Source of the DNA: Streptomyces sp. NBC_00448
GTDB taxonomy: Bacteria; Actinomycetota; Actinomycetes; Streptomycetales; Streptomycetaceae
Length of the DNA stretch: 64,000 nt
Reading direction: 5' to 3'
Assembly: GCF_036014115.1 (NCBI RefSeq)
Contig: NZ_CP107913.1
Span: forward strand, 6,255,501-6,319,500
The stretch's first letter is position 1. The number at the start of each line of letters is the position of its first letter. The notes beneath the pieces were generated by a model. The model saw only the letters and a list, made by a program, of their open reading frames with translations. It had not been told where the DNA came from and did not search any database. This document shows, piece by piece, positions 34,141 to 43,560 of the stretch. The position numbers and the translations under genes were made by a program.

Positions 34141-35448
34141 ATGAGTATTCCCGCCCCGCGCCGGGCCGTACGCCGGCTGCTGCGCCCGGCCGCGCTCCTG
34201 ACCGCGGTCGTCGCCCTGGTGGCCGGCTGCGCGCACGGTTCGGTGACCCGTACCACGACCGGGGACGGCCGGCGGATCGTGCACTACATGACGTTCACCG
34301 CCGCGCCCGACCACCTCAAGGACCTGGCGCGGCTGGCGACGTCCTTCGAGCGGTCCCATCCGGGCATCGACGTCCAGGTCCAGAGCGCGCCGTTCGACCA
34401 GTACTTCACCCAGTTGCAGACGAGTGCGGCCGGTGGCACCGCCCCGGACGTCTTCGAGCTCAACCAGGACGAGTTCGCCTCCTTCGCGGACTCCGGAGCC
34501 CTCGCCGACCTCGACTCCCGCGTCCGCGCCGACGCGGTGGCCGGCCACTTCTCCGCGTCCTCGCTGGCCGGCTTCCGCTACGACGGCCGGCAGTACGGCC
34601 TGCCGTCCAGCTTCTCCACCGAACTCCTCTTCTACAACAAGAAGCTCTTCGACGCGGCGGGCGTGGCCTATCCCACCGCGCACTGGACCTGGCAGGACGA
34701 GCAGCGGGCCGCACGGAAGATCGCCGCCCTCGGCCACGGCGTGTTCGGCGACTACCAGAACACCACCTACCTGGAGTTCACCAAGGCCCTGGCGCAGAAC
34801 GGCGGCAGCTTCCTGTCCGAGGACGGCACACGGGTCGCCTTCGACAGCCCGCAAGGCATCGCCGCCGCACGGTGGTTGACCGGCAAGGTCGGCAGCACCA
34901 TGCCCACCCAGGCGCAGATGGGCGGCAGCACCGACTACGACACCAGGCTCTTCGAGGAGGGGAAGCTCGGCATCTGGCACAGCGGCTCCTGGTTCTTCCC
35001 CAACCTCGCCGCCGTTCACGGCCTGAGCTGGGACGTCGTCCAGGAACCCGCGGCGAGCACCGCCACCCCGGCCGAGTCGGTCTTCCAGAACTCCCTCGCG
35101 ATGTCGAGCCAGTCGAAGAACGCCGACGCCGCCTGGCAGTGGATGCGCTATCTGACGACCTCCCAGGAAGTCGCCAAGCTGCGCATCGACACCTCCTGGG
35201 AGCTGTCCCCGGCGACGGGCGCGAGCCTGCGCAAGAGCTACCTCGCGCAGACGCCGCCGACCAACCGCGCCGCCGTCTTCGAGGCGCTGAAGCACGTGGC
35301 GCCCTCCCCCCAACTGGTCCACCAGGCGCAGATCGCGGACATCGTCACCAACGAACTCCAGGCCGTCACGACCGGTTCGGCGACCGTCGAGAAGGCCCTC
35401 GCCACGGCAGCCCGCCAGGTCCAGCCACTGCTGTCGCACGACGACTGA
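34141..35448 (+). CDS. Sugar ABC transporter substrate-binding lipoprotein
   Basis: The 435-aa product has a basic start, a hydrophobic signal (LLRPAALLTAVVALVAGC) and a lipobox ending in Cys-30, so it is lipidated and held at the outer face of the membrane. The mature part has the CUT1 solute-binding pattern (VHYMTFTAAPDHLKDLARLATSFERSHPGIDVQVQSAPFDQYFTQLQTSAAGGTAPDVFELNQD). It lies 10 bp downstream of the second permease. The sugar bound is probably an alpha-linked glucose oligomer given the two hydrolases that follow. Confidence 0.94.
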   Translation: MSIPAPRRAVRRLLRPAALLTAVVALVAGCAHGSVTRTTTGDGRRIVHYMTFTAAPDHLKDLARLATSFERSHPGIDVQVQSAPFDQYFTQLQTSAAGGTAPDVFELNQDEFASFADSGALADLDSRVRADAVAGHFSASSLAGFRYDGRQYGLPSSFSTELLFYNKKLFDAAGVAYPTAHWTWQDEQRAARKIAALGHGVFGDYQNTTYLEFTKALAQNGGSFLSEDGTRVAFDSPQGIAAARWLTGKVGSTMPTQAQMGGSTDYDTRLFEEGKLGIWHSGSWFFPNLAAVHGLSWDVVQEPAASTATPAESVFQNSLAMSSQSKNADAAWQWMRYLTTSQEVAKLRIDTSWELSPATGASLRKSYLAQTPPTNRAAVFEALKHVAPSPQLVHQAQIADIVTNELQAVTTGSATVEKALATAARQVQPLLSHDD

Positions 35449-35507
35449 GCCCCGTACCGCCCGCACCTCCGTACCGCCCGTACCACCCGTACTCCAGGAG
35501 AGACCCC

Positions 35508-36626
35508 GTGCCCGACCCGCACGCCCCCGACCATTCCGCTCTGCTGCGCCGCAGCATCGAGGTGATCACCGGCAACCAGCACTCCTCCGGCGCCTACCCG
35601 GCCTGCCCGGAGTACGAGGTGTACCGCTACTCCTGGCTGCGCGACGGCTCGTTCGTCGCCGAGGCGGCCTCCCGGGCGGGGGCGGCCGGCAGCGCGGACG
35701 CCTTCCACCGCTGGAGCGCGAAGGTCCTCACCGACCGGTCCGCGCGCATCGAGAAGCTCATCGCCGCGGCGCGCCGCGGCGAGCAGCCGACCGAGGGCGA
35801 CCGCCTGCCGACGCGCTACACCCTCGAAGGCGGGGACACCGGCGAAGTGGGCTGGTGGGATTTCCAACTCGACGGCTATGGAACGTGGTTGTGGGCACTG
35901 ACCGAGCATCTCGCCCGGCACGAAGGGGATCACGCGCCGTACCGCGACGCGGTCCGGCTCACCATCGGCTACCTGGCCGCCAGTTGGGCGACGCCCTGCT
36001 ACGACTGGTGGGAGGAGTACGCCGACCAGGTGCACGGGGCCACCCTGGGCGCGATCCGCGGCGGCCTGCACGCGGTGCGCGCGTCGGGGATGGCGGCCTC
36101 GGTCGGGCTGGACGACGTGTGCGCCGACACCGTCGACGCCATCGACGCGATGATCGAGGAACGCGGCCTGTTCGACGGCCACCTGGCCAAGTGGCTGGGC
36201 AGCAAGCAGGTCGACGGCAGCCTGCTGGCGTGCCTCACCCCGTTCGGCAACGTCCCGCTCGACGGCCCCGTCGCCCGCGCCACCGTGCACGCCGTGGAAC
36301 TCGACATCGCCCAACCCGACGGCGGCGTCTACCGCTACCTGGGCGACACCTTCTACGGCGGCGGCCAGTGGCCGGTGCTCGCCGGCTTCCTCGGCTGGCA
36401 CTACGCGCGCACAGGCCGCAGGGACGACGCCCTGCGCGAGCTGGACTGGATCGCGGCCCAGGCCACCGCCGAGCACCTGCTGCCCGAACAGGCCCCCGGG
36501 GTAAGGCTCCAGGCGCCGCGCCGGCTGCCCGAATGGGAGGAGCGCTGGGGGCCCAACGCCACCCCGCTGCTCTGGTCCCACGCCATGTATCTGATCCTCG
36601 CCGACGAACTGGGAGTCACCCCGTGA
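35508..36626 (+). CDS. GH15-like glucohydrolase
   Basis: The 372-aa product is an (alpha/alpha)6-barrel of glycoside hydrolase family 15 type. Diagnostic segments are YRYSWLRDGSFVAEAASRAG near residue 39, EVGWWDFQLDGYGTWLWALTEH near 113, and the C-terminal catalytic-base region LLPEQAPGVRLQAPRRLPEWEERWGPNATPLLWSHAMYLILADEL. It lacks a secretion signal, so it acts on imported sugar. Its length resembles bacterial isomaltose-type glucohydrolases rather than secreted glucoamylases. GTG 35508 is preceded by CAGGAGAGA; the longer open frame is a shadow of the binding-protein gene. Confidence 0.88.
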   Translation: MPDPHAPDHSALLRRSIEVITGNQHSSGAYPACPEYEVYRYSWLRDGSFVAEAASRAGAAGSADAFHRWSAKVLTDRSARIEKLIAAARRGEQPTEGDRLPTRYTLEGGDTGEVGWWDFQLDGYGTWLWALTEHLARHEGDHAPYRDAVRLTIGYLAASWATPCYDWWEEYADQVHGATLGAIRGGLHAVRASGMAASVGLDDVCADTVDAIDAMIEERGLFDGHLAKWLGSKQVDGSLLACLTPFGNVPLDGPVARATVHAVELDIAQPDGGVYRYLGDTFYGGGQWPVLAGFLGWHYARTGRRDDALRELDWIAAQATAEHLLPEQAPGVRLQAPRRLPEWEERWGPNATPLLWSHAMYLILADELGVTP

Positions 36627-38869
36627 TCCGCCACCGCCCGCACGGCTCTGGCCACCCCTACCAGCCCACCGACGACCAGCGTGTCCCCGCCACCCCACTG
36701 GCCGGACAGGGGTTCGAGGTGCGGGCCTCCACCGGCCCGCAGGTCACCGCCGTGGTCTGCGAATGGCTGACGGCGGACCGGGCCCTGCTGCTGACCGCCG
36801 CCGTGGAGAGCGGCGAGGAGCAGGGCGCCGCGCCGGTCGGCGACTCCGGCGGCGACAGCGACAGCCACCTCGCCGCGGCCGCCTCCGGCGCCGCGCGCCA
36901 GGACCGCAAACGGTGGGTGGCCCGCCCCGAGCCGCTGGCCGAGGGCGCGTCCGCGCGCTACCGGTTCGTCGCCACGCACGCGGACGGCCGTACGTACACG
37001 ACGAGTTGGTATACTGTCAGCCCCGCCGCCTGGCACGAGGGCGCCACCGGGCTCACCGTCACCGGGGCCGCCGCGAGCCGCCTGGTCGAGGGCAGCACCC
37101 GCACGCTGACCGCGGGCGACGGCACCCCGCTGCGGGTCCGCTTCGCGCTGCGGCTGGCGCCCGCCGAGCACGTGGTGGGCTTCGGCGAGCGCTACAACGC
37201 GGTCGACCAGCGCGGCCGCTCCCTGGACGCGCAGGTCTTCGAGCAGTACAAGGGCCAGGGATTCACCAGCCGCAGCTACCTGCCGATGCCCTTCGCCATG
37301 GTCGTCGGCGGCGACGGGTGGGGCTTCCACGTCCGCACCTCACGCCGCACCTGGTACGACGTCGGCGCCGCGGAACACGACCGGCTGTGGATCGAGGCCG
37401 AAGTGGGCCCGGACGGCGTGCTCGACACCGCCGGCTACGCCGGCCGCGCCGACCAGGTCCTCGGCGCCTTCCTCGACGAGACCGGCCGCCCGGAACGGCT
37501 CCCGGACTGGGTGTTCGGCCTGTGGGCCAGCGGCAACGAGTGGAACACGCAGGCCCGGGTGATGGCCGAGATGGACACCCACCGCGAACTGGACATCCCG
37601 GTGCGGGCCCTGGTCATCGAGGCGTGGAGCGACGAGTCCACCTTCACCGCCTTCCGTGACGCCCGCTACGACGTGCACGAGGACGGTTCGCCGCACCGGC
37701 TGGCCGACTTCACCTTCCCCGCGAAGGGCGCCTGGCCGGACCCCAAGGGCATGGTCGACGAGCTCCACGCGCGCGGCGTCAGCGTGCTGCTCTGGCAGAT
37801 CCCGCTGATGAAGATGCGCCCGCACCCGGCCGGCCAGGCCGCCGCCGACGCGCGCGCGATGATCGAGAACGGCTACGGCGTCCTGGAGGAGAACGGCGCG
37901 CGCCCCTACCGCAACCGCGGATGGTGGTTCCCCCTCGCCCTGATGCCGGATCTGACCGATCCGAAGGCTCGCGCGTGGTGGCTGTCCAAGCGCCGGTACC
38001 TGGTCGACGAGATCGGCGTCGACGGCTTCAAGACGGACGGCGGCGAGCACGCCTGGGGCGCCGACCTGCACTACGCCGACGGCACGGCGGGCGACGCAGG
38101 CAACAACCGCTACCCGGTCGAATACCCCCGCGCCTATGGGGAGTTGCTGAAGGAGTGCGGCAAGGCGCCGGTCACCTTCAGCCGCGCCGGCTTCACCGGT
38201 TCGCAGACCGCCGGCGCCTTCTGGGCCGGCGACGAGGACTCCACCTGGGCCGCCTACCGGCACTCGGTCAACGCCGGAATCACCGCCTCCGCGTGCGGCA
38301 TCCTCTACTGGGGCTGGGACCTGGCCGGCTTCTCCGGTGACGTGCCGGACGCCGAACTCTATCTGCGGGCAACGGAGTTCTCCACGTTCGTCCCGATCAT
38401 GCAGTACCACTCCGAGTTCAACCACCACCGCCTGCCGCTGCGTGACCGCACCCCGTGGAACATCGCCGAACGCTCCGGCGATCCTCGGGTACTGGAGGTC
38501 TTCCGCCGCTACGCCAAGCTGCGCGAGCGCCTGGTCCCCTACCTCGTCGCGGAGACGGAGGCGGGGCTCGCCGAGAACAAGCCGTTGATGCGGGGACTGT
38601 TCTTCGACCATGTCGACGACCCGGCCGTCTGGGACCACCAGGACCAGTTCCTCCTCGGGTCCGCACTGCTGGTCGCCCCGGTCACCGAGCCCGGTGCCAC
38701 CGGTCGCAGCGTCTACCTGCCGGCCGGCGACTGGGTCGACGTGTGGACCGGCGAGCCCCTCACCGGCGGCGAAGTCATCGAGCGGCACGCGCCGTTGGGC
38801 ACCATCCCGGTCTTCGCCACCGCCGCCCGCTGGCCGGACCTCGGCCCCCTCTTCACCGAGCCGGCCTGA
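36623..38869 (+). CDS. GH31 alpha-glycosidase
   Basis: The 748-aa cytoplasmic product has an N-terminal beta-sandwich (to about residue 290), a TIM barrel and C-terminal beta domains. The catalytic nucleophile lies in VDGFKTDGGEHAWG near residue 475, and the acid/base region is FWAGDEDSTWAAYR near 535. Family 31 includes alpha-glucosidases, alpha-xylosidases and isomaltase-like enzymes. The FGERYNAVDQRG segment is shared with alpha-glucosidase and alpha-xylosidase groups, so the exact linkage is uncertain. The GTG start overlaps the upstream stop (GTGA). Confidence 0.93.
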   Translation: MIRHRPHGSGHPYQPTDDQRVPATPLAGQGFEVRASTGPQVTAVVCEWLTADRALLLTAAVESGEEQGAAPVGDSGGDSDSHLAAAASGAARQDRKRWVARPEPLAEGASARYRFVATHADGRTYTTSWYTVSPAAWHEGATGLTVTGAAASRLVEGSTRTLTAGDGTPLRVRFALRLAPAEHVVGFGERYNAVDQRGRSLDAQVFEQYKGQGFTSRSYLPMPFAMVVGGDGWGFHVRTSRRTWYDVGAAEHDRLWIEAEVGPDGVLDTAGYAGRADQVLGAFLDETGRPERLPDWVFGLWASGNEWNTQARVMAEMDTHRELDIPVRALVIEAWSDESTFTAFRDARYDVHEDGSPHRLADFTFPAKGAWPDPKGMVDELHARGVSVLLWQIPLMKMRPHPAGQAAADARAMIENGYGVLEENGARPYRNRGWWFPLALMPDLTDPKARAWWLSKRRYLVDEIGVDGFKTDGGEHAWGADLHYADGTAGDAGNNRYPVEYPRAYGELLKECGKAPVTFSRAGFTGSQTAGAFWAGDEDSTWAAYRHSVNAGITASACGILYWGWDLAGFSGDVPDAELYLRATEFSTFVPIMQYHSEFNHHRLPLRDRTPWNIAERSGDPRVLEVFRRYAKLRERLVPYLVAETEAGLAENKPLMRGLFFDHVDDPAVWDHQDQFLLGSALLVAPVTEPGATGRSVYLPAGDWVDVWTGEPLTGGEVIERHAPLGTIPVFATAARWPDLGPLFTEPA

Positions 38870-38941
38870 CCGCCTCGTGATCGTGGGGCAACGACAAGGA
38901 CGTGGCCGCGAAGGAGTAGCCGGCCGGCACTGCACATGACG

Positions 38942-38972
38942 CCGGGCCCGCACTGAAAGGGAGCGGGCCCGG
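38942..38972. terminator. Bidirectional terminator after the GH31 gene
   Basis: CCGGGCCCGC (38942-38951) pairs perfectly with GCGGGCCCGG (38963-38972) around an 11-base loop. It lies between the converging GH31 and alkyl sulfatase genes. Confidence 0.75.
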
Positions 38973-39004
38973 TGTCGTGCTTCCGGCTTCGAGGAACTGC
39001 GGCG

Positions 39005-40906
39005 TCAGGGGGTGACGATGGCGAAGCCGGGGTCGGGGGCGGAGAGGTGGCTCAGGAGTTCGGGCAGCTTGCCGGCGTGGCCGGTGACCTTCACGCCGTC
39101 CTGGGCGGCGAGGTCCGCGGGGGCCGTGGCGCCGGCGAGCAGGGCGCGCAGGTCCGCTTCGGTGAGGGTGACCTCGACCTGCGGGTCGGCCGCGGCGGGC
39201 CCGGTGCCGGTGGTGTGGGTGAGGACGCCGTTGCGCAGATGCAGGGTGACGGGGTCCTGGCCCTTGATGTTCCAGCGCACGGCGATGTCCGCGTCCCAGC
39301 TGCGCGGGCCGTCCACGCGGATCGCGAGGGAGTCGAAGAGCTGGTCGAGGGTCAGCGCGGCCAACATGTCGGGTGAGGCGGTCGCGATGGGGGTGCCGAC
39401 CGAGCCGTCCCGCAGTTCCAGCGCGCCCATCAGGTAGAAGTTGCGCCAGGTTCCGTTCTCGCTGCCGTAGCCGAGCTGCTCCAGCGCGTCCGCCTGCAAC
39501 TCGCGGGCGCCGGCGTGGCCGGGGTCGGCGAACAGCACGTGGTTGACCACCTGGGCCACCCAGCGGAAGTCGCCGTCGGCGAAGGACTCCCGCGCCCGGC
39601 GCACGACCTCGTCGGCGCCGCCCATGAACTCCACGTACCGGCGGGCCGCCTCGACCGGGGGGTGCTCCCACAGGTGGGCCGGGTTGCCGTCGAACCAGCC
39701 CAGGTAACGCTGGTAGATCGCCTTGGTGTTGTGGCTGACGGAGCCGTAGTAGCCGTGCGTGTGCCAGGCGCGTTCCAGGGCGGGCGGCATCCGCATCGCC
39801 TCGGCGATCTCCAGGCCGGTCAGGCCCTGGTTGAGCATGCGCAGCGTCTGGTCGTGCAGGTACGCGTACAGGTCACGCTGCTCGGACAGGAAACGCGTCA
39901 GCTCCTCCCGCCCCCACACCGGCCAGTGGTGGGAGGCGAAGGCGACGTCCGAGGAGCCCGCGAACAGCGCGACCGCCTCGGTGAGGTAGGCCGCCCAGAC
40001 GTGCGGGTCGCGGACCTCGGCACCGCGCAGGGTCAGCAGGTTGTGCAGGTTGTGGGTGGCGTTCTCGGCCATGCACAGGGCGGAACGGTCCGGGAAGTGG
40101 ATGTTCAGCTCGGCCGGCGCCTCGGTGCCCGGGGTGAGCTGGAAGACCATCCGGATGCCGTCCACGGTCTCGGTCTGCCCGGTGCGGGTGATGTCGTGCG
40201 TCGGCGGGATCAGGGTGACCGCACCGGTCGACGTGGTCTGGCCCAGTCCCGCGCTGATCTGGCCGCGAGCGCCCTTGGGCAGGGCGGCGCCGTACATGTA
40301 GGCGGAGCGGCGGGACATGGCGGTGCCGGCGTAGACGTTCTCGCTGACCGCGTGCTCCAGAAAGCCCAGCGGGGCGAAGATCGGTACGCCGCCGGCGATG
40401 TCCTGGTCGGTGACGACTCCGCGCACCCCGCCGAAGTGGTCGACGTGGCTGTGGGTGTACAGCACGCCGGTGACGGGGCGGTCCCCGCGGTGCTCCCGGT
40501 ACAGGGCCAGGCCCGCGGCGGCGGTCTCCTCGGTCAGCAGCGGGTCGATGACGAGGATGCCGCGCTCGCCCTCGACCAGCGTCATGTTGGACAGGTCGAA
40601 ACCGCGGATCTGGTAGATGCCCTCGGTCACCTCGAACAGGCCGTGGTCGGCGCAGAGCCGGCCCTGCCGCCACAGGCTCGGGTTCACGGTGTCCGGGCAG
40701 TCCCCGTCCAGGAAGCCGTACGCGGTCAGGTCCCACACGGTGCGTCCGGTGCCGTCGGCGATCAGGTTGTCCCGCGCCGTGCCCATGAAGCCGCGCTTGG
40801 CGTTCTCCAGGTCCCGCGTGTCGTCGAAGGGCAGTCGTGCCGTGACCTGCTGGTTGGCGGCGGCGATGGTCGGCTGCGCGGGCTTGGGCTCGGTGTGCTC
40901 GGACAA
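39005..40906 (-). CDS. Alkyl sulfatase, metallo-beta-lactamase fold
   Basis: The 633-aa product is a class III (SdsA1/BDS1-type) linear alkyl sulfatase that hydrolyses sulfate esters such as dodecyl sulfate. The metallo-beta-lactamase motif TGVLYTHSHVDHFGGVRGV is near residue 165, with further ligands around AENATHNLHNLLTLRGAEVRDP near 300 and ASHHWPVWG near 345. A central dimerisation region and a C-terminal SCP2-like domain (DIAVRWNIKGQDPVTLHLRNGVLTH...) follow. No signal peptide is visible. The start appears to be TTG at 40906, with GGGAG six bases upstream; the frame beyond it is non-coding. Confidence 0.93.
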   Translation of the reverse strand: MSEHTEPKPAQPTIAAANQQVTARLPFDDTRDLENAKRGFMGTARDNLIADGTGRTVWDLTAYGFLDGDCPDTVNPSLWRQGRLCADHGLFEVTEGIYQIRGFDLSNMTLVEGERGILVIDPLLTEETAAAGLALYREHRGDRPVTGVLYTHSHVDHFGGVRGVVTDQDIAGGVPIFAPLGFLEHAVSENVYAGTAMSRRSAYMYGAALPKGARGQISAGLGQTTSTGAVTLIPPTHDITRTGQTETVDGIRMVFQLTPGTEAPAELNIHFPDRSALCMAENATHNLHNLLTLRGAEVRDPHVWAAYLTEAVALFAGSSDVAFASHHWPVWGREELTRFLSEQRDLYAYLHDQTLRMLNQGLTGLEIAEAMRMPPALERAWHTHGYYGSVSHNTKAIYQRYLGWFDGNPAHLWEHPPVEAARRYVEFMGGADEVVRRARESFADGDFRWVAQVVNHVLFADPGHAGARELQADALEQLGYGSENGTWRNFYLMGALELRDGSVGTPIATASPDMLAALTLDQLFDSLAIRVDGPRSWDADIAVRWNIKGQDPVTLHLRNGVLTHTTGTGPAAADPQVEVTLTEADLRALLAGATAPADLAAQDGVKVTGHAGKLPELLSHLSAPDPGFAIVTP

Positions 40907-41117
40907 CGCGGACTCCCTTGCTGGCGGGCGACGGTGACGGCCGCACGATCGGCACGAACGTCTCCACCCTCCGCCCGGCGGCCACCGCCATCGACCGCAC
41001 GTGCTCCATCCGGGGTAACCGGTGAGGACGCACGCGTACGGGCCCGAGCGGGTGGCGACACACCTGTTCGGCGGAACGTCCCACACCCGCCGCGGGGCGG
41101 CACGGTCTCATGTGGGC

Positions 41118-42293
41118 ATGCCGATGACTCTCCCCCCGCGCCGCGGAAGCGGCACCTACCGTCGCCGGGCGGCCGCCCGGGCCGTGCTGGGCGTCACCAC
41201 CGCCGCCGCCCTCGCCGGCGTGTGCTTCGCCGCTGTCAGTCCCGGCGCTTCGGCGGCCGAGGGCGACGTGGCGACCAGCACCCTGGCCGACCTGACCGTC
41301 TCCGACGTGCCCGTGGCCGGGCTGACCGCGTTCCACGGCGTGTTCGGCACGGCGGGCTCTGCCCCGGACGCGGGGCTCGACGAGGGCGACTTCTCCGACC
41401 CGTCCGGCGTGTTGCAACACCTCACCGTCCACGGGAACGGGGTCGCGCTGACCGACGCGGAGCCGGAGAAGAACTACGCGCAGGCACAGGCGTCCGGCTT
41501 CACCCTGGCCCTGACCCGTCCCGACTTCCTCAGCGTGGGGTCCCTCGACTCCTACACGGAGTGCCTCCCCGCGCCGGTCGGCCCGCTCGCCCTCGCCTAC
41601 GCCCACACGGACTCCGACGAGATCGACGTCCTCGGCCACGGGGTGCCCCCGGGCACCACGCAACTGGACGTCACCGGCGCCGAACTCGGCGTCGACAGCG
41701 TCAGCAGCGCCACGCTCACCGTGGTCTACGACCGGTTCGAGGACCCGTCCGGCGGGGCCTACCAGCCGGTGTCCTCCGCGCGCGCCGGCCTGGACATCAC
41801 GATCACCGGCACGTTCCGCGACACGGACGGGGCCGTCGCCTACGACGGTCCGGTCACCCGCCTGGAACTCGGCCACGTCGCCGTGACCTGCGAGGCCCCC
41901 ACGCCGACGGACACGGGTACGCCGACGGTGACCCCGACCGATACGGGTACGCCGACGGTCACCCCGACGGATACGGGTACGCCGACGCCCACTCCGACGC
42001 CGACCGATACGGGTACGCCGACGGTCACCCCGACGGATACGGGTACGCCGACGCCCACTCCGACGCCGACCGACACCGGTACGCCCACGCCTACCCCGAC
42101 GGATACGGGTACGCCGACGCCTACCCCGACGCCGACCGGCACCGGTACGCCCACTCCCACCCCCACCCCGACCGACACGGGCACCCCCACACCCACGCCC
42201 ACGCCGACCGGTTCCGAGTCGTGCCCGCCCAGTACGACGCCGAAGCCGCACCACCCCGGCGGCGGTGGCTACGGGCGGCACGCGGGCGCGTAG
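41118..42293 (+). CDS. Secreted protein with Thr-Pro repeat tail
   Basis: The 391-aa product has a twin-Arg-rich start (TYRRRAAARAVLGVTTAAALAGVCFAAVSPGASAAEG) with an ASA signal-peptidase site near residue 48. A beta-rich domain of about 215 residues follows that I do not recognise (DLTVSDVPVAGLTAFHGVFG...). About 100 residues of TDTGTPTPTP-type repeats then end in ESCPPS and a Gly/His tail. The repeat arm could span the cell wall or be glycosylated; no LPXTG signal is present. Start choice lies between ATG 41118 and 41124. Confidence 0.75.
   Translation: MPMTLPPRRGSGTYRRRAAARAVLGVTTAAALAGVCFAAVSPGASAAEGDVATSTLADLTVSDVPVAGLTAFHGVFGTAGSAPDAGLDEGDFSDPSGVLQHLTVHGNGVALTDAEPEKNYAQAQASGFTLALTRPDFLSVGSLDSYTECLPAPVGPLALAYAHTDSDEIDVLGHGVPPGTTQLDVTGAELGVDSVSSATLTVVYDRFEDPSGGAYQPVSSARAGLDITITGTFRDTDGAVAYDGPVTRLELGHVAVTCEAPTPTDTGTPTVTPTDTGTPTVTPTDTGTPTPTPTPTDTGTPTVTPTDTGTPTPTPTPTDTGTPTPTPTDTGTPTPTPTPTGTGTPTPTPTPTDTGTPTPTPTPTGSESCPPSTTPKPHHPGGGGYGRHAGA
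41898..42210. repeat. DNA repeat array encoding Thr-Pro repeats
   Basis: About 310 bp consist of imperfect copies of an 18-to-30-bp unit around GACGGATACGGGTACGCCGACG. The array encodes alternating TDTGTPTVTP and TDTGTPTPTPTP units. Copies are nearly identical at the DNA level, so the array should expand and contract readily. Confidence 0.85.
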
Positions 42294-42300
42294 GCGTCCT

Positions 42301-42319
42301 GCCCGGCTCTGCGCCGGGC
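42301..42319 (+). terminator. Hairpin after the Thr-Pro protein gene
   Basis: GCCCGGC (42301-42307) pairs perfectly with GCCGGGC (42313-42319) around a five-base loop, immediately after the stop codon. Confidence 0.6.
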
Positions 42320-42386
42320 CGCTCACCCACGTGGGTCCACCGGGTCGCGGCATCCGGTGGGCTCGCGGAGCGTGAGGAGCATTCCT

Positions 42387-43088
42387 GTGACCGGAGGGTG
42401 TGGTGCCGTGGGTGACGCGATCGGGCAGATGCTGGCGTCCGCCGTGGGGATCGCCATCAGTCCGTTGCCGCTGATCGCGGTGATCCTCATGCTGGCCACG
42501 CCGAAGGGACGCGCCAACGGCATGGCGTTCACCGCCGGATGGATCGTGGCGCTCGCCGTGCTGGTCACGGTGGTGGTGCTGGTCGGCTCGGGCGGGGACG
42601 CCTCCCATGGCGACGGTGGGCCGGGGCGCTGGACGTACTGGCTCAAACTCGCGCTCGGGCTGGTGTTCCTGGTGCTGGGCGCCGGGCAGTGGCGCCGGCG
42701 TCCGCGCGAGGGGCAGGAGGCGGCGCCGCCCGGGTGGATGCGGGCGATCGACGGTTTCTCGCCCGCCAAGTCCGCCGGTCTGGCCGCGGCGCTCGCGGTG
42801 GCCAACCCGAAGAACCTGGTCCTCGCGATCGGGGGCGCCGTCTCCATCGCCGCCTCCGGCGCGAGCACGGGCGGCAAGACCGTCGCCGCCGTCCTGATGG
42901 TGCTCGTCGCGTCGCTGTGCACCCTGCTGCCGCTGGGCACGTACCTGCTGGGCGGCAGCCGGTCCGAGGCCGTACTGGGGGAGTGGCGCACCTGGATGGC
43001 CCGGCACAACGCGGCGATCATGACGACGGTGCTGGTCGTCCTGGGCGCCAAGTACGTCGGCGACGCGATCAGCGGTCTGACCCGGTGA
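42387..43088 (+). CDS. GAP/SfLAP family membrane protein
   Basis: The 233-aa product has about six transmembrane helices, a LysE-like pattern with ASAVGIAISPLPLIAVILMLATPKGRANGMAFTAGWIVAL and SAGLAAALAVANPKNLVLAIGGAVSIAAS. This matches the sulfolipid-addressing/GAP family found in mycobacteria and streptomycetes, whose members are thought to export lipids or small molecules. GTG 42387 is preferred because AGGAG lies seven bases upstream; GTG 42408 is an alternative. It is first in a four-gene run of membrane proteins. Confidence 0.85.
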   Translation: MTGGCGAVGDAIGQMLASAVGIAISPLPLIAVILMLATPKGRANGMAFTAGWIVALAVLVTVVVLVGSGGDASHGDGGPGRWTYWLKLALGLVFLVLGAGQWRRRPREGQEAAPPGWMRAIDGFSPAKSAGLAAALAVANPKNLVLAIGGAVSIAASGASTGGKTVAAVLMVLVASLCTLLPLGTYLLGGSRSEAVLGEWRTWMARHNAAIMTTVLVVLGAKYVGDAISGLTR

Positions 43089-43137
43089 GCGCGAGCAGCG
43101 CTGCCGCGGCGGTCCCGGCACGCGAGAGCGGCCGCTG

Positions 43138-43548
43138 ATGGCCGGGGACGACGACCCGGCCACCGGGTCCGGACGCGACGACGCCCACCGGTCGACCGCG
43201 GAGGGCGCGTGGTGGGAGCGGGGCGAGGAACCCGACTACCGGGCCACCCTGGCCAACGAGCGCACCCTGCTGGCCTGGTCGCGTACCGCGCTGGCGTTGC
43301 TGGCCGCCTCGTTCGCCGTCGTCAAGCTCACCGTCATCACCCCGCGCGGCCTGCGGCTGGCGCTGGGCGCTTACCTCGTCGCTCTGTCGGGCGGCGTCAC
43401 GGTCACCGGATACGTCCAGTGGCGCGTCCGCCAGGCCCGGATGCGCCACCGGCTGCCCCTGGGCCGCCTCGTGAGCCCGCCCGTGCTCACCGCGGCCCTG
43501 CTGGTGCTCGCCGGTTTCGTCGTCGCGGTCATCGTCATCGCGTCGTGA
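43138..43548 (+). CDS. DUF202 membrane protein (YidH-like)
   Basis: The 136-aa product has the DUF202 signature PDYRATLANERTLLAWSRTALALLAASFAVVKLTV (about residues 32-67) and two further hydrophobic segments. The function of the family is not established. It lies 49 bp after the GAP gene and 12 bp before the SulP gene. Confidence 0.9.
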   Translation: MAGDDDPATGSGRDDAHRSTAEGAWWERGEEPDYRATLANERTLLAWSRTALALLAASFAVVKLTVITPRGLRLALGAYLVALSGGVTVTGYVQWRVRQARMRHRLPLGRLVSPPVLTAALLVLAGFVVAVIVIAS

Positions 43549-43560
43549 GGAGGTGGATCG

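Noticed and set aside
39005..40906. Beta-lactamase resistance gene
   Set aside because: The THSHVDH motif is in a full-length alkyl sulfatase with a C-terminal SCP2-like domain, not a beta-lactamase.
41840..42202. Gly/Val repeat protein on the minus strand
   Set aside because: It is the antisense reading of the Thr-Pro repeat array.
39873..43163. Minus-strand open frame of 1096 codons
   Set aside because: It runs through the alkyl sulfatase (other frame) and antisense to three plus-strand genes; the composition is shadow-like.
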